A stretch of 64,000 nucleotides of DNA from Oceanobacillus oncorhynchi (GTDB lineage Bacteria; Bacillota; Bacilli; Bacillales; Amphibacillaceae), in contig NZ_CDGG01000001.1 in NCBI RefSeq assembly GCF_000821065.1, forward strand, positions 2,046,001 through 2,110,000, given 5' to 3'. Below are positions 60,344 through 64,000 of the stretch, piece by piece. Position numbers and translations under genes: made by a program. The notes under the pieces are model-generated. The model made no database searches, had not been told where the DNA came from, and saw only the letters and a program-made list of their open reading frames with translations. Positions within the stretch are counted from its first letter, which is position 1. Every line of letters starts with the position of its first letter.

Positions 60344-61855
60344 GTGAAGTATGTTATCGGTGTGGATTTAGGGACCAGTGCGGTAAAGTTGCTTTTGGTC
60401 AATCAGAAGGGAAAAGTAGTTCAAGAGGTATCGAAGGAATATCCATTGATGCAGGAAAAAGCAGGGTATAGTGAACAAAATCCGGAAGACTGGGTAGAGC
60501 AGGCAATAGCCGGCCTGACGGAGCTGACAGATCGATTTTCTGGGAATTTATCTGATATTGAAGGAATCAGCTTTTCCGGGCAAATGCATGGTCTTGTTTT
60601 AGTGGATGATAGTCACGAGGTAATCCGCCCGGCTATTTTATGGAACGATACGCGCACTACTGCAGAATGCCGGGAAATTACAACGTGTGTTGGAGAGGAT
60701 ACGCTTTTAGAAATACCAAAAAATATGGCCTTAGAAGGTTTTACATTAACTAAAATTTTATGGGTTAGAAAGCATGAGCCTGAAAATTACGCAAAAGCAA
60801 AGCTGTTTTTATTGCCGAAGGATTATTTGCGTTTTCGCCTGACTGGTCAATTACATATGGATTATTCAGATGCTGCAGGCACCCTTTTATTAGATATAAA
60901 GAAGCGCTCATGGAGCAAGGAAATCTGTGAAGCCTTAGATATTCATCCTGATTTGTGTCCGCAGCTGGTTCCTTCTCATGAAATGGTTGGGAGCTTCAAG
61001 AGAGAAATAGCAGAAAAAACCGGTTTGTCAGAAGAAATGAAAGTGTTTGCAGGAGGAGCTGATAATGCTTGTGGAGCGATTGGTTCCGGTATATTGGAAG
61101 AAGGAAAAACGATGGTCAGTATCGGTACTTCCGGTGTTGTTGTCTCCTATGAAGCGAATGGAGATAAATCGTTTGAAGGAAAAGTGCATTACATGAACCA
61201 TGCTGCTCCAGATGCTTATTATACGATGGGGGTGACACTTTCTGCAGGTCACAGTTTATCCTGGTTTAAGAACACCTTTGCAAAAGAACGGACGTTTGAC
61301 GACCTTATAAAGGAAGCAAAGGATGTACCGGCAGGAGCAAACGGACTTTTATTCACACCTTATCTTGCTGGAGAACGTACACCCCATGTGGACGCCTCCA
61401 TACGCGGCAGCTTTATTGGCATGGACAGCTCACATGAGCGCAAGCATTTTACCAGAGCAGTAATTGAAGGAATTACATTTTCTTTAAATGAATCGGTAGA
61501 AATTTTCCGGGAGCATGGAAAAGTGATTGATAAGGTTATCGCCATTGGCGGCGGAGCCAAAAGTGAGCTATGGCTGCAAATTCAGGCAGATGTATTCGAT
61601 GCTGCAGTAATAAAGCCGAATAGTGAGCAAGGACCGGGAATGGGAGCGGCGATGCTGGCAGCTTATGGAGCAGGGTGGTTTGAAACACTGCAGGAATGTG
61701 CTTCTGTTTTTCTGGAGGATGCAAAAAGGGTGGAGCCTATTCCGGAAAATGTAGAGAAGTATAAGGAATTGTTTAAACTGTATAAGTCTGTTTATGGTTC
61801 TACGAGACAAGTAAATAAGGATTTAATGCAATACCGGAATAGCGGTAAAGCATAG
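60344..61855 (+). CDS. xylB: Xylulokinase
   Basis: 503 residues, FGGY carbohydrate kinase of XylB length. N-terminal phosphate loop IGVDLGTSAVKLLLV at residues 5-19, GQMHGLVLVDD near 78 (the MHG of xylulokinases), LWNDTRTTAEC near 98, VFAGGADNACGAIGSG near 231, and the ATP-site IGGGAKSELWLQI near 399. Phosphorylates D-xylulose. Start is GTG 60344, 8 bp after AAGGGTG; the ORF is open further upstream but crosses the nadE terminator. No xylose isomerase gene is adjacent, though two XylE-like symporters lie in the window. Confidence 0.9.
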   Translation: MKYVIGVDLGTSAVKLLLVNQKGKVVQEVSKEYPLMQEKAGYSEQNPEDWVEQAIAGLTELTDRFSGNLSDIEGISFSGQMHGLVLVDDSHEVIRPAILWNDTRTTAECREITTCVGEDTLLEIPKNMALEGFTLTKILWVRKHEPENYAKAKLFLLPKDYLRFRLTGQLHMDYSDAAGTLLLDIKKRSWSKEICEALDIHPDLCPQLVPSHEMVGSFKREIAEKTGLSEEMKVFAGGADNACGAIGSGILEEGKTMVSIGTSGVVVSYEANGDKSFEGKVHYMNHAAPDAYYTMGVTLSAGHSLSWFKNTFAKERTFDDLIKEAKDVPAGANGLLFTPYLAGERTPHVDASIRGSFIGMDSSHERKHFTRAVIEGITFSLNESVEIFREHGKVIDKVIAIGGGAKSELWLQIQADVFDAAVIKPNSEQGPGMGAAMLAAYGAGWFETLQECASVFLEDAKRVEPIPENVEKYKELFKLYKSVYGSTRQVNKDLMQYRNSGKA

Positions 61856-61892
61856 TCACCTATCACACCTTCCTCTCTAGATGAATAATCTG

Positions 61893-61905
61893 TAACGATA
61901 CGTTA
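61893..61905. promoter_or_regulatory. Palindrome upstream of the second AEC gene
   Basis: TAACG ATA CGTTA, perfect 5-bp arms about 20 bp before the start codon, nested inside a longer arm pair CCTTCCTCT (61868-61876) / AGAGGAAGG (61907-61915) that reaches the ribosome site. Confidence 0.35.
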
Positions 61906-61924
61906 AAGAGGAAGGCGGAGGGGC

Positions 61925-62866
61925 ATGGATACTTTATTTACACTAGCGTATGAAATTGGTTCGCTTTATATTATTGTCGCCATCGGGTGGATAATCAGAC
62001 GTAAGGGACTGATTTCTGAACAGGGTCAGCGTTCATTCACGACCTTATTATTATATATTGCTTTACCTTGTCTAATAATTAGTTCTATGCATATGCCCTT
62101 CCAATATGAACAAGCTTATGGCGCCCTTATTATGTTCGTCCTTTCCATCTATATCATGGGAGGGACCCTTTTTGTAAGCAGGTTTATCACGAAAAAACTA
62201 ACGCTGCCGGTGAACCGAAGCGCTGTATTCGAAAATGTAATTTTATTTGGGAATCAAGGGTTTATCGGCATGGTGATTATCCTGCAGCTATTTGGGCAGG
62301 AGGGAGTCCTGTTCGCTTCGGTATTTAATCTGATTTATTATGTCCTGATGTGGACATATGCGATTTATATTATGAATCCAGAAGGACTTCCTGTTTCCAA
62401 AACGATGTTTATCTTAAAAAATCCCGGCTTTTTAGCAACGATAGCTGGTTTTATCTTATTTATTTTCCCTGTTCAGTTTCCGGCTTTTATCATGGATCCT
62501 ATAGCTACTATTGGGCAAATGACAGTACCTTTATCCATGATTATGATTGGCATGATGATTTCCACCGTAACGTATGCCAAAGTCCTTGCCTATATGAAGG
62601 ATATTTTTGTTTATATTGCTGTAATGATTCGATTGTTTATTTATCCCATTGTCTTTTTTTTGCCATTGCTGTTATTTAAGCTTCCATTTGAATTATTTAT
62701 GATAGCATGTTTGCTTTCCGCGACGCCGAGTCCGGCAACAATAAGTATGTACGCACAAGTATATGCGGGAGATATGGAATTTTCGGCGGTAGTTGTCTTT
62801 TTCTCTACACTTCTTTCGGTTGTCAGTATTCCGATTGTTTATTTGGTGTTTTTGCTGTTGATTTAG
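61925..62866 (+). CDS. AEC-family transporter
   Basis: 313 residues, about 10 membrane helices. Starts with a periplasmic-type short end, then LLYIALPCLIISSMHMPF near residue 42, FENVILFGNQGFIGMVIILQLFG near 100, and ACLLSATPSPATISMYAQVY near 260. This is the same family as the protein at 51442-52380 but clearly divergent. Organic-acid or amino-acid-like anion transport is the family expectation. Start ATG 61925 follows GGCGGAGGGG. The terminator downstream is shared with the VOC gene. Confidence 0.87.
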   Translation: MDTLFTLAYEIGSLYIIVAIGWIIRRKGLISEQGQRSFTTLLLYIALPCLIISSMHMPFQYEQAYGALIMFVLSIYIMGGTLFVSRFITKKLTLPVNRSAVFENVILFGNQGFIGMVIILQLFGQEGVLFASVFNLIYYVLMWTYAIYIMNPEGLPVSKTMFILKNPGFLATIAGFILFIFPVQFPAFIMDPIATIGQMTVPLSMIMIGMMISTVTYAKVLAYMKDIFVYIAVMIRLFIYPIVFFLPLLLFKLPFELFMIACLLSATPSPATISMYAQVYAGDMEFSAVVVFFSTLLSVVSIPIVYLVFLLLI

Positions 62867-62960
62867 TGTTGGTGAATAGAAAAGTTATGGTTTACTATTA
62901 AAGTTTGTGTTTATGGCTATGAATTTGATGAATAATACATCCCAGAGATTTTATCACCTA

Positions 62961-63012
62961 ACATAAAAAAGTTCCAATCCTTCTTTTTGATGACTGGAAC
63001 TTTTTATGTTGC
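62961..63012. terminator. Bidirectional terminator
   Basis: ACATAAAAAAGTTCCA (62961-62976) pairs with TGGAACTTTTTATGT (62995-63009) with one bulged A; T-runs on both strands, between convergent genes. Confidence 0.85.
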
Positions 63013-63071
63013 TTTATGCCGGGCATGGTCCAGTTAAGCTGCTACAAAAAACTGGACATGTAAAAAGATTT

Positions 63072-63593
63072 TCACGGTGTAAATCTTTTTGCTTCACTAT
63101 CTTCAGGATAATCCAATTGATTCGGATTATAGCTTATTAACTCAATCAGCATGCCCCATGGTGCACGGCCATAAACAAATTCTCCAGATCCGTTTTCTAC
63201 ATCCCCTAATAGCTCGCCAGGTTCTGTTAATAATTCGCCGCCTGCTTCCACAAAAGCGTCAGCTGACTGCTGGATATCATCAACATAGAATGCAACGTGC
63301 TGGACTCCAAAATCAGAGGCAATAACAGGTTCTCTTTGTTCGGTATCTTTAAAATGAAAAAGCTCTATGTTGGAACCATTGTCAAAAGAAAGAATCCGTA
63401 TATGGATCACCTTCGCCCCATTTTTCAGACCTAACGTTTTTTCAACAGCTTCTCCCTGCTGCGGTTCGTCGCCTAATTTCTTATTATCGTAAGCAATTTT
63501 TGCATGGAAAGCTTTTTTGAAAAATGTTGTTGCTTCTTCAATATCTGGTACTGTAATTCCTATATGGTCAATACCGCGTGTCAAATTTGCCAT
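63072..63593 (-). CDS. VOC/glyoxalase-family protein (methylmalonyl-CoA epimerase-like)
   Basis: 173 residues, two beta-alpha-beta-beta-beta modules. Metal-site residues fit the superfamily: His in IDHIGITVPD near residue 10, Glu in NIELFHFKD near 78, His in GVQHVAFYVDD near 99, Glu in GMLIELISY near 152. Single-domain size and HIGITVPDIEEATTFF suggest lyase, epimerase or ring-cleavage-type chemistry; the substrate is unknown. Start ATG follows AAAGGAG. The aldo/keto reductase gene upstream on the same strand has its own terminator. Confidence 0.85.
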   Translation of the reverse strand: MANLTRGIDHIGITVPDIEEATTFFKKAFHAKIAYDNKKLGDEPQQGEAVEKTLGLKNGAKVIHIRILSFDNGSNIELFHFKDTEQREPVIASDFGVQHVAFYVDDIQQSADAFVEAGGELLTEPGELLGDVENGSGEFVYGRAPWGMLIELISYNPNQLDYPEDSEAKRFTP

Positions 63594-63640
63594 GAGTTAG
63601 CCACTCCTTTATGAAATGAATAAATGGAAGTAAGAAATAA

Positions 63641-63683
63641 AAAGAGCTGCCGTACAATCGATTACCTCATTGCACAACAGCCT
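63641..63683 (-). terminator. Terminator after the aldo/keto reductase gene
   Basis: On the minus strand GCTGTTGTGCAAT (63681-63669) pairs over 13 bp with ATTGTACGGCAGC (63658-63646), with three G-U pairs, then CTCTTTTTAT. Confidence 0.72.
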
Positions 63684-63743
63684 CCTTTCGTATAAGTGAT
63701 TTCTTTATTTACAGGTGAAACTTGTCTTCTATTTTTTAATCTT

Positions 63744-64000
63744 TTAAAACTCTTCATAAACAGCCGGGTCTTGATCCTTCAAACGCCCATCTGTCTTGGT
63801 AAAATTGTTGATTATCGTCATCTCTTCATTACTTAATTCAAAGTCAAATATAGAAATATTTTCCTTCTGGCGGACTGGTGACGCTGATTTAGGGATTGCC
63901 ACCGCTCCCAGCTGATAGTGCCAGCGGAGAATAATTTGTGAGATTGTTTTGTGATGCTTTTCAGCAATTTTTTGTAAGGTTTCATCCTGCAGGAGGTCGC
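63744..64000 (-). CDS. Aldo/keto reductase, C-terminal part (cut by window edge)
   Basis: The last 85 codons of a gene that begins beyond the window; stop TAA at 63746-63744. Read on the minus strand: D-L-L-Q-D-E-T-L then IAEKHHKTISQIILRWHYQL, GAVAIPKSASPVRQKEN and FDFELSNEEMTIINNF. This is the standard AKR ending with the cofactor-binding IPKS segment and helix 8. NAD(P)H-dependent reduction of aldehydes or ketones is expected. The C-terminal tail GRLKDQDPAVYEEF fits the short bacterial (YvgN/YtbE-like) type. Confidence 0.88.
   Translation of the reverse strand, partial: DLLQDETLQKIAEKHHKTISQIILRWHYQLGAVAIPKSASPVRQKENISIFDFELSNEEMTIINNFTKTDGRLKDQDPAVYEEF

Noticed and set aside
1..64000. CRISPR arrays, tRNA or rRNA genes, restriction or toxin-antitoxin modules, prophage genes
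   Set aside because: No regularly spaced repeats, no cloverleaf or rRNA sequence recognised, and no matching protein families beyond the isolated Rpn-type nuclease.

Overview
The window reads as low-GC Firmicute DNA of the family Bacillaceae, most like a halotolerant genus such as Oceanobacillus or Virgibacillus. That genus is an inference from gene content and style: AT-rich DNA, strong AGGAGG ribosome sites, class III fructose bisphosphatase, an S-box riboswitch, lutP-lutR-lutABC, YitT, YpfA-type PilZ and Mta-type MerR proteins. I see no rRNA, tRNA, CRISPR array or prophage.

Layout. 1-11.5 kb is a sugar/polyol (inositol-like) catabolic island: the end of a XylE-type symporter, a LacI regulator, an IolR-like DeoR regulator, PTS IIB and IIA proteins without a IIC, an inositol-dehydrogenase-like enzyme, an SSS symporter, a second XylE-type symporter, a TIM-barrel isomerase, another Gfo/Idh/MocA dehydrogenase and an AraC regulator. 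11.6-18.4 kb holds housekeeping and single genes (fbp, a CynX-type exporter, a zinc ribbon protein, acetyltransferases, a uridine-kinase-like protein, YitT). An IS3-family element (18.43-20.10 kb) sits in the loop of the terminator shared by yitT and a convergent pair of small membrane-protein genes, one of only 39 codons. 21.0-24.2 kb is a SAM-riboswitch operon for methionine synthesis or salvage. 24.4-30 kb carries two SDR genes, an Rpn-type nuclease and decayed repeats. 30-34 kb is a divergent TetR / MMPL-efflux operon. 34-40 kb is a LacI-controlled sugar ABC operon whose ATPase gene is broken by one in-frame TGA. 41.5-47 kb is a lactate operon (lutP-lutR-lutABC) with a legible promoter, LutR-type operator and cre. 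47-56 kb has mixed genes: PilZ protein, cupin fusion, AEC carrier, orphan siderophore-type monooxygenase, MerR regulator. 56.8-60.3 kb is an NAD salvage group (NrtR-like Nudix protein, nicotinate phosphoribosyltransferase, NAD synthetase). It is followed by xylulokinase, a second AEC carrier, a VOC protein and the end of an aldo/keto reductase cut by the window edge.

How the parts fit. Most of the window serves uptake and oxidation of alternative carbon sources, each block with its own local regulator. CcpA-type cre sequences are visible before the lactate operon and the ABC-operon LacI gene.

The least ordinary signals are not protein families. They are a structured intergenic repeat in four copies that supplies the stop codon or C-terminus of neighbouring genes, a 69-bp near-identical direct repeat in front of two unrelated transport operons, an IS element lodged in a terminator loop, and several palindromes placed on promoters. 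I did not find a clearly new multi-gene system.
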